From Microbacterium sp. SSM24 (GTDB taxonomy: Bacteria > Actinomycetota > Actinomycetes > Actinomycetales > Microbacteriaceae): a stretch of DNA of 64,000 nt. The notes beneath the pieces were generated by a model. That model did not search any database and was not told the origin of the DNA. It worked only from the letters and a program-made list of their open reading frames with translations. The stretch covers positions 1,612,001 to 1,676,000 of the forward strand of contig NZ_JAPDNQ010000001.1 of the NCBI RefSeq assembly GCF_025989145.1, written 5' to 3'. Both the position numbers and the translations under genes were made by a program. Of this stretch, positions 8,966 through 19,627 are shown in pieces. Numbering within the stretch: the stretch's first letter is position 1; each line of letters begins with the position of its first letter.

Positions 8966-10492
8966 ATGACCGTCACCCACCACCTCCGCGTCCACCGCAG
9001 CGACGAGAACCTCGCGCGCGAGGGCCAGCTCGCCTGGCACATCGCCGAAGTCGCGGCCGACCCGGTTGAGGTCGACGCCGACGTCGTCGACATGATCATC
9101 AACCGCGTCATCGACAACGCGGCGGTGGCCGCAGCATCCCTCACCCGGGCCCCCGTGAGCGCCGCCCGCCAGCAGGCCCTCGACCACGCCGTCTCCGTCG
9201 GCGGCGCCGGGGCCACGGTGTTCGGCTGCGCCCTCGACCGCCGCACCTCGCCGGAATGGGCGGCGTGGGCGAACGGGGTCGCGGTGCGCGAGCTCGACTA
9301 CCACGACACGTTCCTCGCCGCCGACTACTCGCACCCCGGCGACAACATCCCGCCGATCCTCGCCGTCGCTCAGCACGTCGGATCCGACGGCGCCGCACTC
9401 GTGCGCGGACTCGCGACCGGCTACGAGATCCAGATCGACCTGGTGCGCGCGATCTGCCTCCACAAGCACAAGATCGACCACGTCGCCCACCTCGGCCCGT
9501 CGGCGGCCGCCGGCATCGGCACGCTCCTCGGCCTTCCCGTCGAGACGATCTACCAGGCCGTCGGCCAGGCGCTGCACACCACGACCGCGACCCGTCAGTC
9601 CCGCAAGGGCGAGATCTCCACGTGGAAGGCGCACGCTCCGGCCTTCGCCGGCAAGATGGCCGTCGAGGCGGTCGACCGCGCGATGCGCGGCGAGACCTCG
9701 CCGAGCCCCATCTACGAGGGCGAGGACGGCGTGGTCGCGTGGATGCTCGACGGACCGGATGCCGCGTACGACGTGCCGCTGCCGGCTGCCGGCGAGGCCA
9801 AGCGCGGCATCCTGGACTCCTACACGAAGGAGCACTCGGCCGAGTACCAGGCGCAGGCGTGGATCGACCTCGCCCGCAAGCTCCACGGCGAGCACCCCGA
9901 GCTCGTCGACCCGGCGAACGTCGAGTCGATCGTGCTGCACACGTCGCACCACACCCACTACGTGATCGGCTCCGGTGCGAACGATCCGCAGAAGTACGAC
10001 CCGACCGCCTCGCGCGAGACGCTCGACCACTCGATCCCGTACATCTTCGCGGTGGCGCTGCAGGACGGCGGGTGGCACCACGTCGACTCGTACGCCCCCG
10101 CGCGTGCCGGCCGTCAGGACACCGTCGCGCTGTGGCACAAGATCACCACGGCCGAGGATGCCGAGTGGACGCGCCGCTACCACTCGGAGGACCCCAACGA
10201 GAAGGCGTTCGGCGGGCGCGTGGTCATCCGTCTCGCGAACGGCGAGACCGTCGAGGACGAGATCGCCGTCGCCGACGCCCACCCGCTGGGCGCGCGGCCT
10301 TTCGCCCGCGAGGATTACGTGCGCAAGTTCCGCCTCCTGGCCGAGCCGGTGCTGTCGCCGGAGGAGATCGACCGTTTCCTCGACCTCGCCGAGCGGCTTC
10401 CGGAGCTCACTCCCGAAGAGGTGCAGCAGCTGACGATCGTGGCCGAGTTCGGCGTCCTCGCCGCCGCTCCCGCCCCGAAGGGCCTGTTCTGA
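8966..10492 (+). CDS. prpD: 2-methylcitrate dehydratase (MmgE/PrpD family)
   Basis: A 508-residue cytoplasmic enzyme that dehydrates 2-methylcitrate to methyl-cis-aconitate in propionyl-CoA catabolism. Family marks are [15 protein letters not shown] near residue 65, [35 protein letters not shown] near residue 105-140, [16 protein letters not shown], and the C-terminal [21 protein letters not shown]. Length and order (prpD-prpB-prpC) are those of actinobacterial prp operons. Its TGA overlaps the ATG of prpB at position 10492, which points to translational coupling. Confidence 0.93.
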   Translation: MTVTHHLRVHRSDENLAREGQLAWHIAEVAADPVEVDADVVDMIINRVIDNAAVAAASLTRAPVSAARQQALDHAVSVGGAGATVFGCALDRRTSPEWAAWANGVAVRELDYHDTFLAADYSHPGDNIPPILAVAQHVGSDGAALVRGLATGYEIQIDLVRAICLHKHKIDHVAHLGPSAAAGIGTLLGLPVETIYQAVGQALHTTTATRQSRKGEISTWKAHAPAFAGKMAVEAVDRAMRGETSPSPIYEGEDGVVAWMLDGPDAAYDVPLPAAGEAKRGILDSYTKEHSAEYQAQAWIDLARKLHGEHPELVDPANVESIVLHTSHHTHYVIGSGANDPQKYDPTASRETLDHSIPYIFAVALQDGGWHHVDSYAPARAGRQDTVALWHKITTAEDAEWTRRYHSEDPNEKAFGGRVVIRLANGETVEDEIAVADAHPLGARPFAREDYVRKFRLLAEPVLSPEEIDRFLDLAERLPELTPEEVQQLTIVAEFGVLAAAPAPKGLF

Positions 10493-11391
10493 TGCTGTAC
10501 TCGACAGTGCCGGCGCACGAGAAGCGGCGGCTGTTCCGCGAGCGGCTCGCCTCGGGTGAGCTGCTGCGGTTCCCCGGCGCGTTCAACCCGCTCTCGGCGC
10601 GGCTGATCGAGCGCAAGGGCTTCGAGGGCGTCTACATCTCGGGCGCGGTCCTATCGGCCGACCTGGGTCTGCCCGACATCGGCCTCACCACGCTCACCGA
10701 GGTCGCCGCGCGCGGGCAGCAGATCGCGCGCATGACCGACCTGCCGGCGATCATCGACGCCGACACCGGGTTCGGCGAGCCGATGAACGTGGCCCGCACG
10801 ATCCAGACCCTCGAGGACGCGGGCCTGGCCGGCACGCACATCGAGGACCAGATCAACCCCAAGCGCTGCGGCCACCTCGACGGCAAGTCCGTCGTCGACG
10901 AGGACACCGCGATCAAGCGCATCCGTGCGGCCGCCGACGCGCGCCGCGACCCGAACTTCCTGATCATGGCGCGCACCGACATCCGGGCCGTCGAGGGGAT
11001 GGAGGCCGCGGTCGACCGGGCGAAGGCGCTGGTGGATGCCGGAGCCGACGCGATCTTCCCCGAGGCGATGCGCACGCTCGAGGAGTTCGCGGCGATCCGC
11101 GCGGCCGTGGACGTGCCGATCCTCGCGAACATGACGGAGTTCGGGAAGTCCGACCTCTTCAGCGTCGAGCAGCTGCGCAGCGTGGGCGTCAACATCGTGA
11201 TCTGGCCGGTCTCGCTGCTGCGGATCGCGATGGGGGCGGCATCCCGCGCCCTCGACACCCTGACCGAGGACGGCCACCTCACCTCGAAACTCGGCGAGAT
11301 GCAGCATCGCGCCGACCTCTACGATCTGATCGACTACGAGCAGTACAACCACTTCGACCAGGACGTCTTCAACTTCCAGATCCAGCGCTGA
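10492..11391 (+). CDS. prpB: 2-methylisocitrate lyase
   Basis: A 299-residue isocitrate lyase/PEP mutase superfamily enzyme that splits 2-methylisocitrate into pyruvate and succinate. Recognisable elements are FPGAFNPLSARLIERKGFEGVYISG, DADTGFGEPMNVARTI, the HIEDQINPKRCGHLDGK active-site loop with the conserved KRCGH, and RTDIRAVEGMEAA. The ATG at 10492 shares a base with the prpD stop. prpC follows after 15 bp. Confidence 0.94.
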   Translation: MLYSTVPAHEKRRLFRERLASGELLRFPGAFNPLSARLIERKGFEGVYISGAVLSADLGLPDIGLTTLTEVAARGQQIARMTDLPAIIDADTGFGEPMNVARTIQTLEDAGLAGTHIEDQINPKRCGHLDGKSVVDEDTAIKRIRAAADARRDPNFLIMARTDIRAVEGMEAAVDRAKALVDAGADAIFPEAMRTLEEFAAIRAAVDVPILANMTEFGKSDLFSVEQLRSVGVNIVIWPVSLLRIAMGAASRALDTLTEDGHLTSKLGEMQHRADLYDLIDYEQYNHFDQDVFNFQIQR

Positions 11392-11406
11392 CGCGAAGGA
11401 GCAGTC

Positions 11407-12597
11407 ATGACCGAACCCGACATCAAGAAGGGCCTCGCCGGCGTCGTCGTCGATTACACGGCGGTCTCGAAGGTCAACCCCGAGACGAACTCCCTGCTCT
11501 ACCGGGGCTATCCGGTGCAGGAGCTCGCGGCGACGCAGCCGTTCGAATCGGTGGCGTACCTGCTGTGGCACGGCGAACTGCCGACCGATGTGCAGCTCGC
11601 CCACCTGCGCGCGACCGAGCGCGCGTACCGCCACCTGCCCGCCGACGTCCGCGCCGCGATCGACCTCGTCCCGGTCGACGCGCACCCGATGGACGAGGTG
11701 CGCACCGCCGTGAGCCTCATCGGCGCGCGCGACCTCGCCGGTTCCGGGTCGGTGCTGGACGCCAGCGGCAGCGCCGAGGAGAACCTGGCGCGCAGCATCC
11801 GCCTCTTCGCCGTCCTGCCTGCGATCGTGGCGTACGGCCAGCGCCGCCGCCGGGGGCAGCAGCCGATCGCGCCCCGCGACGACCTGGACTACTCGGCCAA
11901 CTTCCTGTGGATGACGTTCGGCGAGGAGGCCGACGACGTGGTCGTCGACGCCTTCAACCGCTCGATGATCCTGTACGCCGAGCACTCGTTCAACGCCTCG
12001 ACGTTCACCGCACGCGTCATCACGTCGACCCTCAGCGACCTGTACTCGGCCGTCGTCGGCGCGATCGGCGCCCTCAAGGGACCGCTGCACGGCGGTGCCA
12101 ACGAGGCCGTCCTGCACATCTTCGACGAGATCGGCACGGCTGAGAACGTCGGCCCGTGGCTCGACGAGGCGCTCGCCTCGAAGCGCAAGATCATGGGCTT
12201 CGGCCATCGCGTCTACAAGCGCGGCGACTCGCGCGTTCCTACGATGAAGGCTGCGCTCGACACGCTCGTCGAGCACTACGACCGGCCGGATGTCGCGGCG
12301 CTCTACGACGCGCTCGAGTCGCAGTTCGTCGAGCGCAAGGGGATCTACCCGAACCTGGACTACCCGTCCGGCCCGGCGTACAACCTCATCGGATTCGACA
12401 CGCTCACCTTCACGCCGCTGTTCGTCGCCGCGCGGGTCACGGGCTGGACCGCGCACGTCATGGAGCAGCTGGCCTCGAACGCGCTGATCCGCCCGCTGTC
12501 GGAGTACAACGGCCCCGACGAGCGCCACATCGCGGGCTACGTGCCCGACGCGGCCGTCGTCGAGGCATCCGAGCGTGCGGAGGAGGCCGCGGAGTGA
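11407..12597 (+). CDS. prpC: 2-methylcitrate synthase
   Basis: A 396-residue citrate-synthase family enzyme that condenses propionyl-CoA with oxaloacetate. Catalytic segments are visible: EHSFNASTFTARVITST (first active His), GPLHGGANEAV (second His) and DYPSGPAYNLIGFDTLTFTPLFVAARVTGWTAHVMEQ (catalytic Asp/Arg region). Its place after prpD and prpB separates it from the housekeeping citrate synthase. The ATG follows GAAGGAGCAGTC. It overlaps the thioesterase gene by 4 bp (GTGA). Confidence 0.93.
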   Translation: MTEPDIKKGLAGVVVDYTAVSKVNPETNSLLYRGYPVQELAATQPFESVAYLLWHGELPTDVQLAHLRATERAYRHLPADVRAAIDLVPVDAHPMDEVRTAVSLIGARDLAGSGSVLDASGSAEENLARSIRLFAVLPAIVAYGQRRRRGQQPIAPRDDLDYSANFLWMTFGEEADDVVVDAFNRSMILYAEHSFNASTFTARVITSTLSDLYSAVVGAIGALKGPLHGGANEAVLHIFDEIGTAENVGPWLDEALASKRKIMGFGHRVYKRGDSRVPTMKAALDTLVEHYDRPDVAALYDALESQFVERKGIYPNLDYPSGPAYNLIGFDTLTFTPLFVAARVTGWTAHVMEQLASNALIRPLSEYNGPDERHIAGYVPDAAVVEASERAEEAAE

Positions 12598-13049
12598 GCG
12601 TCTGGTTCGGCGACGTCTCCGACATCGCGCTCAACGCGATGTCGGAGTCCACGCTGATCGCGAACCTCGGCATCGAGGTGACCGAGCTGCGCGATGACGC
12701 GTTGGTCGGACGGATGCCCGTCGATGAGCGGACCGTGCAGCCGGCGGGCGTGCTCCACGGCGGAGCATCCGTCGCCCTCGCAGAGACCCTCGCGTCGTGG
12801 GCCGGTTACCTCGCGGTGGACCGCGAGAAGTTCCACGTGGTCGGGCAGGAGATCAACGCCAACCACATCCGTCCCGTGTCGTCGGGCTGGGTCACCGCCA
12901 CCGTCACCCCCGCCGCGCTCGGCCGGCGCTCGCACGTGTGGGAGATCCGCATCACCGACGAGGCCGGCCGCCTGGTGTGCATCTCGCGGTGCACCCTCGC
13001 CGTGATCGAGCAGCGCTCGACCTACGCGACCGCCGGGGAGCGCGGCTGA
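12594..13049 (+). CDS. PaaI-type hotdog thioesterase
   Basis: A 151-residue hotdog-fold protein predicted to hydrolyse acyl-CoA thioesters. The family signature is QPAGVLHGGASVALAETLASWAG, with the HGG loop and the following catalytic acidic helix, plus the strands GQEINANHIRPVSSGWVTATVTP and WEIRITDEAGRLVCISRCTLAV. The GTG at 12594 overlaps the prpC stop. As the last gene of the prp operon it may release CoA when propionyl-CoA or a side product accumulates; that role is inferred. A repeat element begins 8 bp after its stop. Confidence 0.87.
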   Translation: MSVWFGDVSDIALNAMSESTLIANLGIEVTELRDDALVGRMPVDERTVQPAGVLHGGASVALAETLASWAGYLAVDREKFHVVGQEINANHIRPVSSGWVTATVTPAALGRRSHVWEIRITDEAGRLVCISRCTLAVIEQRSTYATAGERG

Positions 13050-13056
13050 CCGTCCG

Positions 13057-13122
13057 TCCGTTTGTGCGGGCGAATGTGCGTCTCAGCAGAGTGCCGGGCG
13101 GCAATTCTCCCGCACAAACGGA
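13057..13122. repeat. 66-bp palindromic intergenic element, copy 1
   Basis: Perfect 14-bp inverted arms (TCCGTTTGTGCGGG at 13057-13070; its complement at 13109-13122) enclose a 38-base centre that starts CGAATG and ends TTCT. A second copy with identical arms and the same centre length lies at 32186-32251. Both begin about 10 bp after a stop codon. It could be a bidirectional terminator, a small mobile palindrome or a structured RNA. Confidence 0.8.
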
Positions 13123-13135
13123 ATGGGAGCGGGCC

Positions 13136-13150
13136 TGCAAGCGGTTGCGG
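13136..13150. promoter_or_regulatory. Upstream LacI-family-like operator
   Basis: TGCAAGCGGTTGCGG resembles the TGCAAGCGCTTGCA-type operators of LacI-family sugar regulators. A better site lies 77 bp downstream at 13213-13226, in front of the amylase/pullulanase gene. The regulator gene is not in this window. Confidence 0.4.
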
Positions 13151-13166
13151 GAGACGAGAGGGTAAG

Positions 13167-13191
13167 CGGATGCCGCGGCCGGCGGCATCCG
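13167..13191 (+). terminator. Hairpin after the prp operon
   Basis: CGGATGCCGC and GCGGCATCCG form 10-bp perfect arms around a 5-base loop, directly followed by GAAAATGAGG. It lies between the prp/thioesterase operon and the amylase gene, so it may end the former transcript. There is no clear U-tract. Confidence 0.4.
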
Positions 13192-13212
13192 AAAATGAGG
13201 GCACTCTCATCA

Positions 13213-13226
13213 TGTAAGCGCTTGCA
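13213..13226. promoter_or_regulatory. LacI-family operator upstream of amylase/pullulanase
   Basis: TGTAAGCGCTTGCA is palindromic except for one base pair and matches the core of operators bound by LacI-family maltose/glucan regulators. It lies 81 bp before the start codon, where it could block transcription until maltodextrins are present (inference). Confidence 0.55.
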
Positions 13227-13306
13227 GGATTGCCCCGTCTCGCGCTAGCGTCGGCAGCACACTGCACCCCGGCACGTCGTCGTGCCATTCCTCCCCAGGA
13301 GTCCCC

Positions 13307-16300
13307 TTGTCGAAGCCGACAGCCGCACGTGTCCGCCGTTCCGCCGCCATCCTCACCGCCGCGGCCGTCGTCCTCGCCGGGGGTGTGATCGTCGTCGCTC
13401 CCGCCGCCGCGGCCGACCGCACCTTCGCGTTGGTCGGCAGTCTGCAGTCCGAGCTGGGCTGCTCCGCGGACTGGCAGCCGGAGTGCGCCGCCACCGAACT
13501 CGCCGCGACCGGCACCGCCGGGGTGTACGAGAAGGAGTTCACCGTGCCCGCCGGCTCGTACGAGTACAAGGTCGCGGTGGACGACGCGTGGACCGAGTCG
13601 TACGGACTCAACGGCGGCGGCGACAACATCCCGCTGACGATCGCGGGCCCCGCGAAGCTGCGGTTCGTGTTCGACGACAACACCAAGCGCGTGGGGATCA
13701 CCGACGTGCCGATCGACGGCGACTACACGGCGGCCGATGACGCCCTCGTGGCCGACCCCGTGCGCCAGGCCGGCAGCGACGAGCAGTTCTACTTCGTCAT
13801 GACCGACCGCTTCGCCAACGGCGACACGTCCAACGACACCGCCGGGATCGCGGGCGACCGGCTCGCGCACGGCTTCGACCCGACCGACAAGGGCTTCTAC
13901 CAGGGCGGCGACCTCGCCGGACTCCGGTCGAAGCTCGACTACATCGAGGGTCTCGGCACGACGGCGATCTGGCTGACGCCGAGCTTCAAGAACCGTCCCG
14001 TGCAGGGCACCGGGGCGAACGCGAGCGCCGGATACCACGGGTACTGGATCACCGACTTCACCCAGATCGACCCGCACCTCGGCACGAACGCCGAGCTCGA
14101 GGCGCTCATCGCCGACGCGCACGACCGTGACATCAAGGTCTACTTCGACATCATCACGAACCACACGGCCGACGTGATCTCCTACGACGGCGGGCAGTAC
14201 GCCTACGTCGATCAGGAGACCCGGCCCTACACGGATGCCGCGGGCGAGGAGTTCGACCCCGCCACCTACGCCGGCACCGACACCTTCCCGGCCCTCGACC
14301 CCGCGACGAGCTTCCCGTACGCGCCGCTCATCGCCGCGGCCGACGAGGACGTCAAGGTGCCGGCGTGGCTGAACGACCCGACGCTGTACCACAACCGCGG
14401 CGACTCGACCTGGGCGGGTGAGTCGGTGACCTTCGGCGACTTCGTGGGTCTGGACGACCTCATGACGGAGCATCCGACCGTCGTCGACGGCTTTGTCGAC
14501 GTGTACCAGGACTGGGTCGACCTGGGGATCGACGGATTCCGCATCGACACCGCCAAGCACGTCAACTTCGAGTTCTGGGAGAAGTGGTCGACCGAGGTGC
14601 TCGACTACGCCCACGCGCAGGGCAAGGACGACTTCTTCATGTTCGGCGAGGTCTACGACGCCGACCCGGCGAAGCTGTCGCCGTACGTGCGCAACTCCGA
14701 CATGAGCTCGGTGCTCGACTTCACGTTCCAGAGCGCGGCGACCGCATACGCGAAGGGCACCGGCACGTCGGCGAAGCCCAGCGGCCTGCGCACGCTGTTC
14801 GCGGGCGACGACATGTACACGACGCCGGACTCGTCGGCCACCGCCCTGCCGACCTTCCTCGGCAACCACGACATGGGACGCATCGGCTACTTCCTCGCCG
14901 GTGCCGACGCGCAGCAGCGCGACGAGCTCGCCCACGAGCTGATGTACCTGACGCGCGGCCAGCCGGTCGTCTACTACGGCGACGAGCAGGGATTCGCGGG
15001 CACCGGCGGCGACAAGGATGCCCGCCAGACCCTGTTCGCGACGCAGACGGCGGACTACGCGAACCAGCCGCTCGTCACCGGCGGCCAGCTCGGCCAGATC
15101 GATCGCTACGACACCGCGGCGCCGCTGTACGGGCACATCGCGGCCCTCGCCGAGCTGCGCTCGAGCCACCCCGCGCTGGCGACCGGTGCGCAGATCGAGC
15201 GCTTCGTGGAGGATGCCGCCGCCGGCGTCTACGCCTTCAGCCGCGTCGATCGCGTCGACCAGGTCGAGTATCTCGTCGCGACGAACAACGCGACGTCGGC
15301 CCGCACCGTCTCGATCCCGACCCTCACGAACGGCGCCTCGTTCGCGCCGCTCTACGGGGGCGGTCAGGCCTTCACGACCGACGCCGCCGGTGTCGGCTCG
15401 GTGACGGTCCCGGCCCTGTCGGCCGTCGTGTTCACCGCTGACAAGAAGGTCAGTGCGCCCGCTGAGGCCGGAGACCTCACGGTCACCGTGCCCGAGGCCG
15501 GAGCCGGCGTGACCGGCGTCGCGCCGGTCGGTGCCGACGTCGCGGACGACGCGTGGTCGGAGACGAGCTTCGCGTGGCGCGTGGTCGGCGACGACGAGTG
15601 GCAGGCGCTCGGCACCGCCGAGGACACCACTCCGCGGGTCTTCCACGACGTCACCGGTCTCGCGGCAGGAACGCTCGTCGAGTACCGGGCCGTGACGACG
15701 GATGCCGCGGGCCACCGCTCGGCCGGATCGACCTACGCCTCGGTCGGCAACGGGGTGAACACCACCGTGCCGGAGGAGCCGGAGGAGCCGTCCGAGCCCG
15801 AACCGCAGGAGCCGACGGAGTACGAGTTCGTGAGCGTTCCGGGCAGCTTCAACAGCGAGGCCGGGTGCCCCGGCGACTGGCAGCCCGACTGCGCGAACGT
15901 GCAGATGGAGCTCGTGGACAGCACCATCTGGCGCCTCAAGATCGCCGATCTCGCCGCGGGCGACTACGCGTACAAGGTCGCCGTCGAGAAGTCGTGGGAC
16001 GAGAACTACGGCGCCGGCGGCGCGCCGGGAGGTTCCGACATCGTGCTCAATCATGACGGCGGAGCGATCACGTTCTACTTCGACCCGCGCACGAAGAACA
16101 TCTGGTCGACGGCCGACGGTCCCGTGATCACCCTGCCCGGTTCGCTCCAGAGCGAGCTCGGCTGCGCCGGGGACTGGGCACCGGAATGCCTGGCGACGAT
16201 GATGTTCGACAAGAACCGCGACGGCGTCTTCCAGTTCACCACCGACGACCTGCCGACCGGTTCGTACGACGTCAAGGTCGCGCACAACCTGTCGTGGGAC

Positions 16301-19099
16301 GAGAACTACGGTGCGGGCGGCGCCCCGGGCGGCGCCAACATCACCTTCAGCGCCAGCGCGGGCAAGGTCACCACGTTCCGGTACGACCTGGAGACGCACG
16401 TGCTCACGGTCACGGCCACCGACCCGCCCCTCGCGGGCACCGGCGAGCTCCGCGCGCACTGGATCGACGCCGAGACGATCGCATGGCCGAAGGACCTGGG
16501 ATCGACCGCCGCTGACGCGACGTGGCAGCTGCACGCCTCCGACGACGCATCCCTCGTTCAGGCCGACGGCGAGGTGACCGGCGGCGACGCGTACGATCTG
16601 GCCCGCATCGACGGCGGGCTCACCGACGCGCAGAAGGCACGGTTCCCGGCGCTCGCCGGCTTCACCGCGCTGCGGGTCGAGGGGGTGGATGCCGCGGCCC
16701 TGCTGAAGGGCCAGCTGAAGGTGTCGCAGCGCGATGCCGCGGGATCCCTCCGCGCCTTCACCGGCGTGCAGGTCCCCGGCGTTCTCGACGACCTGTATGC
16801 CGATGAGGTGGAGGATGCCGCGCTCGGCGTGGCCTTCGCGAAGAAGAAGCCGACGTTCCGCCTGTGGGCGCCGACCGCGCAGTCCGCGACGCTTCTCACG
16901 TGGGAGGCCGGCGCCGCCGGCGACCCGCAGCGCCATGAGGCGACGTGGGATGCGGCATCCGGAATCTGGACGGTCAAGGGGGCGACCTCGCTCAAGGGCG
17001 ACGAGTACCTGTGGGAGGTCGTCGTGTACGCGCCGTCCACGGGCGAGATCGAGACGAACCTCGTGACCGACCCGTACTCGGTCGCGCTGACGACGAACTC
17101 CGAGCGCTCGGTCGCGATCGACCTCGACGACAAGGCGTGGGCGCCGAAGCAGTGGGAGAAGACCAAGGCCCCGATCGTGAAGCGTTCGGTGGACCGCGCG
17201 ATCTACGAGCTGCACGTCCGCGACTTCTCGATCACCGACGAGAGCGTCCCCGTGGCCGAGCGCGGCACCTACCGCGCGTTCACGCGCAACAGCGCCGGCA
17301 CGAAGCAGCTGCGCCAGCTGGCGGACGCGGGCATCAACACCGTGCACCTGCTGCCGACGTTCGACATCGCCTCGATCGAGGAGGACCGCACGAAGCAGAA
17401 GACGCCCGACTGCGACCTCGCCTCGTACGGACCCGGAGCCACCGAGCAGCAGGCCTGCATCGAAGCGATCGCCGACGAGGACGGCTTCAACTGGGGCTAC
17501 GACCCGTACCACTACTCGGCTCCCGAGGGCTCCTACGCCGTCGACCCCGAGGGCGGCGCGCGGGTGCACGAGTTCCGCGAGATGGTCGGCGCCCTGCACG
17601 GGCTCGGACTCCAGGTCGTGCTCGACGAGGTCTACAACCACACCGCTCAGTCGGGGCAGGGTGACAAGTCGGTGCTCGACCAGGTCGTGCCCGGGTACTA
17701 CCACCGCCTCAACCTGGCCGGGAACGTCGAGACCTCGACGTGCTGCCAGAACGTGGCGACCGAGCACGAGGTCGCACAGAAGCTCATGGTCGACTCGGTC
17801 GTCCTCTGGGCGAGCGAGTACAAGGTCGACGGCTTCCGCTTCGACCTCATGGGGCACCACTCGAAGCAGAACATGCTCGAGATCCGGGCGGCGCTCGACG
17901 AGCTGACCCTCAAGAAGGACGGCGTGAACGGCAAGGCGATCTATCTCTACGGCGAGGGCTGGAACTTCGGCGAGGTCGCGAACAACTCCCTCTTCGAGCA
18001 GGCCACCCAGGGACAGCTCGGCGGCACCGGCATCGGCACGTTCAGCGACCGGCTGCGCGACGCCGTGCACGGCGGCAGCCCGGTCGACGGCTCGTCGATC
18101 TTCTACCAGGGCTTCGGCACCGGGCTCTTCACCGATCCGAACGACCGGCCGGGCGTGCCGGGCGATGCGGCCGGCGACCTCGCGCGCAAGACCGACCTGG
18201 TCAAGCTCGGCCTCGCCGGGAACCTGCGCGACTTCACGATGACGGCAGCGGACGGCACCGTGAAGGCCGGTGACGAGTTCGACTACAACGGCGCATCGGC
18301 CGGCTATGCAGACCAGCCGGACGAGATCATCACGTACGTCGACGCCCACGACAACGAGACGCTGTACGACCACCAGGTCTTCAAGCTCCCGGTCGACACC
18401 TCGATGGCGGACCGGGTGCGCATGAACACGCTGTCGCTCGCGACGACGACGTTCTCGCAGACCCCGTCGTTCTGGCACGCCGGCACCGAGCTGCTGCGCT
18501 CCAAGTCGCTGGACCGCAACAGCTACAACTCCGGCGACTGGTTCAACCGCATCGACTGGACCGGAAAGGAGTCGACCTTCGGGTCGGGTCTGCCGCGCGA
18601 GTCGGACAACGCCGACAAGTGGTCGTTCATGAAGCCGCTTCTCGAGAACCCGGCGCTCAAGCCCGGCGCCTCCGACATCGCGAAGGCCGAGGCATCCGCT
18701 CTGGATCTGCTCCGCGTCCGCGAGGAGGTGGGCCTGCTGCAGCTGGGGTCGGCGAAGCTCATCGAGCAGAAGGTCACCTTCCCGAACAGCGGACCGGATG
18801 CCGCGCCCGGCGTGATCGTGATGCTCATCGATGACAAGGTCGGCCCGAACGTCGACCCGGCGCTCGCCGGTGCGCTCGTGGTGTTCAACGCCTCGCCGAA
18901 TGCCACGACGCAGACCGTGCCGAAGCTGGCCGGCCGCAGCTTCGTGCTCACGCCCGCACAGGCGAAGGGCTCGGACCCCGTGGTCAAGAAGACCACGTGG
19001 GCCACGTCGTCGGGCACCATCTCGGTGCCGGCGCGGTCGGTCGTGGTGCTCGTCGAGAAGCAGGGCAAGCCGCAGCCGCCGCGCTGCTGGGCGCACTGA
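13307..19099 (+). CDS. Secreted bifunctional alpha-amylase/pullulanase (two GH13 domains, three X25 domains)
   Basis: A 1,930-residue exported starch/pullulan-degrading enzyme. It starts at a TTG preceded by AGGAG. The signal peptide has [13 protein letters not shown], a hydrophobic core and VAPAAAA. Order: X25-type module (about 38-135); alpha-amylase GH13 (about 160-700) with [12 protein letters not shown] (nucleophile), FMFGEVYD (acid) and [10 protein letters not shown]; an Fn3-like linker; X25 modules at about 842 and 942, each with GSxxSExGCxGDW; a pullulanase N-domain and CBM48 ([16 protein letters not shown], about 1182); type I pullulanase GH13 with [10 protein letters not shown] (about 1393), [10 protein letters not shown] (about 1508), [10 protein letters not shown] (about 1546) and VDAHDNETL (about 1677). 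All six catalytic acids are present. There is no anchor motif at the C-terminus, so the enzyme is probably free. Substrates are alpha-1,4 and alpha-1,6 linked glucans. Confidence 0.94.
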   Translation: MSKPTAARVRRSAAILTAAAVVLAGGVIVVAPAAAADRTFALVGSLQSELGCSADWQPECAATELAATGTAGVYEKEFTVPAGSYEYKVAVDDAWTESYGLNGGGDNIPLTIAGPAKLRFVFDDNTKRVGITDVPIDGDYTAADDALVADPVRQAGSDEQFYFVMTDRFANGDTSNDTAGIAGDRLAHGFDPTDKGFYQGGDLAGLRSKLDYIEGLGTTAIWLTPSFKNRPVQGTGANASAGYHGYWITDFTQIDPHLGTNAELEALIADAHDRDIKVYFDIITNHTADVISYDGGQYAYVDQETRPYTDAAGEEFDPATYAGTDTFPALDPATSFPYAPLIAAADEDVKVPAWLNDPTLYHNRGDSTWAGESVTFGDFVGLDDLMTEHPTVVDGFVDVYQDWVDLGIDGFRIDTAKHVNFEFWEKWSTEVLDYAHAQGKDDFFMFGEVYDADPAKLSPYVRNSDMSSVLDFTFQSAATAYAKGTGTSAKPSGLRTLFAGDDMYTTPDSSATALPTFLGNHDMGRIGYFLAGADAQQRDELAHELMYLTRGQPVVYYGDEQGFAGTGGDKDARQTLFATQTADYANQPLVTGGQLGQIDRYDTAAPLYGHIAALAELRSSHPALATGAQIERFVEDAAAGVYAFSRVDRVDQVEYLVATNNATSARTVSIPTLTNGASFAPLYGGGQAFTTDAAGVGSVTVPALSAVVFTADKKVSAPAEAGDLTVTVPEAGAGVTGVAPVGADVADDAWSETSFAWRVVGDDEWQALGTAEDTTPRVFHDVTGLAAGTLVEYRAVTTDAAGHRSAGSTYASVGNGVNTTVPEEPEEPSEPEPQEPTEYEFVSVPGSFNSEAGCPGDWQPDCANVQMELVDSTIWRLKIADLAAGDYAYKVAVEKSWDENYGAGGAPGGSDIVLNHDGGAITFYFDPRTKNIWSTADGPVITLPGSLQSELGCAGDWAPECLATMMFDKNRDGVFQFTTDDLPTGSYDVKVAHNLSWDENYGAGGAPGGANITFSASAGKVTTFRYDLETHVLTVTATDPPLAGTGELRAHWIDAETIAWPKDLGSTAADATWQLHASDDASLVQADGEVTGGDAYDLARIDGGLTDAQKARFPALAGFTALRVEGVDAAALLKGQLKVSQRDAAGSLRAFTGVQVPGVLDDLYADEVEDAALGVAFAKKKPTFRLWAPTAQSATLLTWEAGAAGDPQRHEATWDAASGIWTVKGATSLKGDEYLWEVVVYAPSTGEIETNLVTDPYSVALTTNSERSVAIDLDDKAWAPKQWEKTKAPIVKRSVDRAIYELHVRDFSITDESVPVAERGTYRAFTRNSAGTKQLRQLADAGINTVHLLPTFDIASIEEDRTKQKTPDCDLASYGPGATEQQACIEAIADEDGFNWGYDPYHYSAPEGSYAVDPEGGARVHEFREMVGALHGLGLQVVLDEVYNHTAQSGQGDKSVLDQVVPGYYHRLNLAGNVETSTCCQNVATEHEVAQKLMVDSVVLWASEYKVDGFRFDLMGHHSKQNMLEIRAALDELTLKKDGVNGKAIYLYGEGWNFGEVANNSLFEQATQGQLGGTGIGTFSDRLRDAVHGGSPVDGSSIFYQGFGTGLFTDPNDRPGVPGDAAGDLARKTDLVKLGLAGNLRDFTMTAADGTVKAGDEFDYNGASAGYADQPDEIITYVDAHDNETLYDHQVFKLPVDTSMADRVRMNTLSLATTTFSQTPSFWHAGTELLRSKSLDRNSYNSGDWFNRIDWTGKESTFGSGLPRESDNADKWSFMKPLLENPALKPGASDIAKAEASALDLLRVREEVGLLQLGSAKLIEQKVTFPNSGPDAAPGVIVMLIDDKVGPNVDPALAGALVVFNASPNATTQTVPKLAGRSFVLTPAQAKGSDPVVKKTTWATSSGTISVPARSVVVLVEKQGKPQPPRCWAH

Positions 19100-19113
19100 G
19101 CCGGATGAACGGA

Positions 19114-19145
19114 GGAGGGGCCGCGGCGTTCGCCGCGGCCCCTCC
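19114..19145 (+). terminator. Strong GC-rich hairpin terminator after the amylase/pullulanase
   Basis: A perfect 15-bp stem (GGAGGGGCCGCGGCG, then TT, then its complement) begins 14 bp after the stop codon. The tip reads GCGTTCGC. No U-tract follows, as is common in actinobacteria. It also lies close to the 3' end of the convergent DUF7882-like gene and may serve both. Confidence 0.75.
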
Positions 19146-19159
19146 GTCGTGTGAACCGC

Positions 19160-19492
19160 TCAGGCGACCAGGGTCGCGATCTTGCGCTCGGCGGGGAGGT
19201 CGTCGAAGTCGACGACGAGCCCGCTCGAGGAGGACGCGCGGTGGGCCATGTCCTGCAGCGCTTCAGGGTCGAGCTGCTCGGCTTCGGCGGAGTCGAAGAC
19301 GAAACGCAGCGGGATGGATTCCTGCAGCCACAGCGACGAGCGGCCGGACGAAGTGCCGTCTTCGTGTCGCCAGGTGAGCGTGAAGCTCTCGGCGCGGCGC
19401 AGCTTGGTCGTGATGACGACCTTCAAGTGAGCGAGCAGGCGGTCGGGGATGTCGATCGGCTCCGCGGTGTCGCCGTAGTAGAGCTGTCCCAT
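19160..19492 (-). CDS. DUF7882-like small protein, paralog 1 of 3
   Basis: A 110-residue cytoplasmic protein of unknown function. The family pattern is clear from three copies in this window (also at 36132-36449 and 37655-37960): an MGxLxY start, then IPDRLLAHLKVVITTKLRRAE, GRSSLWLQESIPLRFVFD and ASSSSGLVVD. The ATG at 19492 is preceded by AAGGAGGGA; an upstream ATG would add 17 unconserved residues. It is divergent from a MarR regulator across an AT-rich spacer that contains repeats, so that regulator may control it. I believe this family is largely confined to Microbacteriaceae, but that needs a search. Confidence 0.75.
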   Translation of the reverse strand: MGQLYYGDTAEPIDIPDRLLAHLKVVITTKLRRAESFTLTWRHEDGTSSGRSSLWLQESIPLRFVFDSAEAEQLDPEALQDMAHRASSSSGLVVDFDDLPAERKIATLVA

Positions 19493-19538
19493 GCGTCCCT
19501 CCTTCAAGGTTGCGTCGTGAGCCCCACTGTACCGGTAT

Positions 19539-19594
19539 TTCACTCATTTAGGTAAACAATCTAATCATTCACTCATCTAGTTATCGGGTATGCT
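19539..19594. promoter_or_regulatory. Divergent promoter region with TTCACTCATYTAG direct repeats
   Basis: This is the most AT-rich spot nearby. TTCACTCATTTAG (19539-19551) and TTCACTCATCTAG (19568-19580) are direct repeats 29 bp apart. TATGCT (19589-19594) is a plausible -10 element for the MarR gene, whose ATG is 34 bp downstream. The repeats are candidate operators for the MarR protein and would also cover the promoter of the divergent DUF7882-like gene. Confidence 0.5.
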
Positions 19595-19627
19595 ATCCCT
19601 GTTCGCGTCTGAGCAGAGGGGGTCCGC

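Noticed and set aside
13022..19096. A 2,024-codon minus-strand frame
   Set aside because: Exactly antisense to the amylase/pullulanase, repetitive Val/Arg/Asp composition, no start signal.
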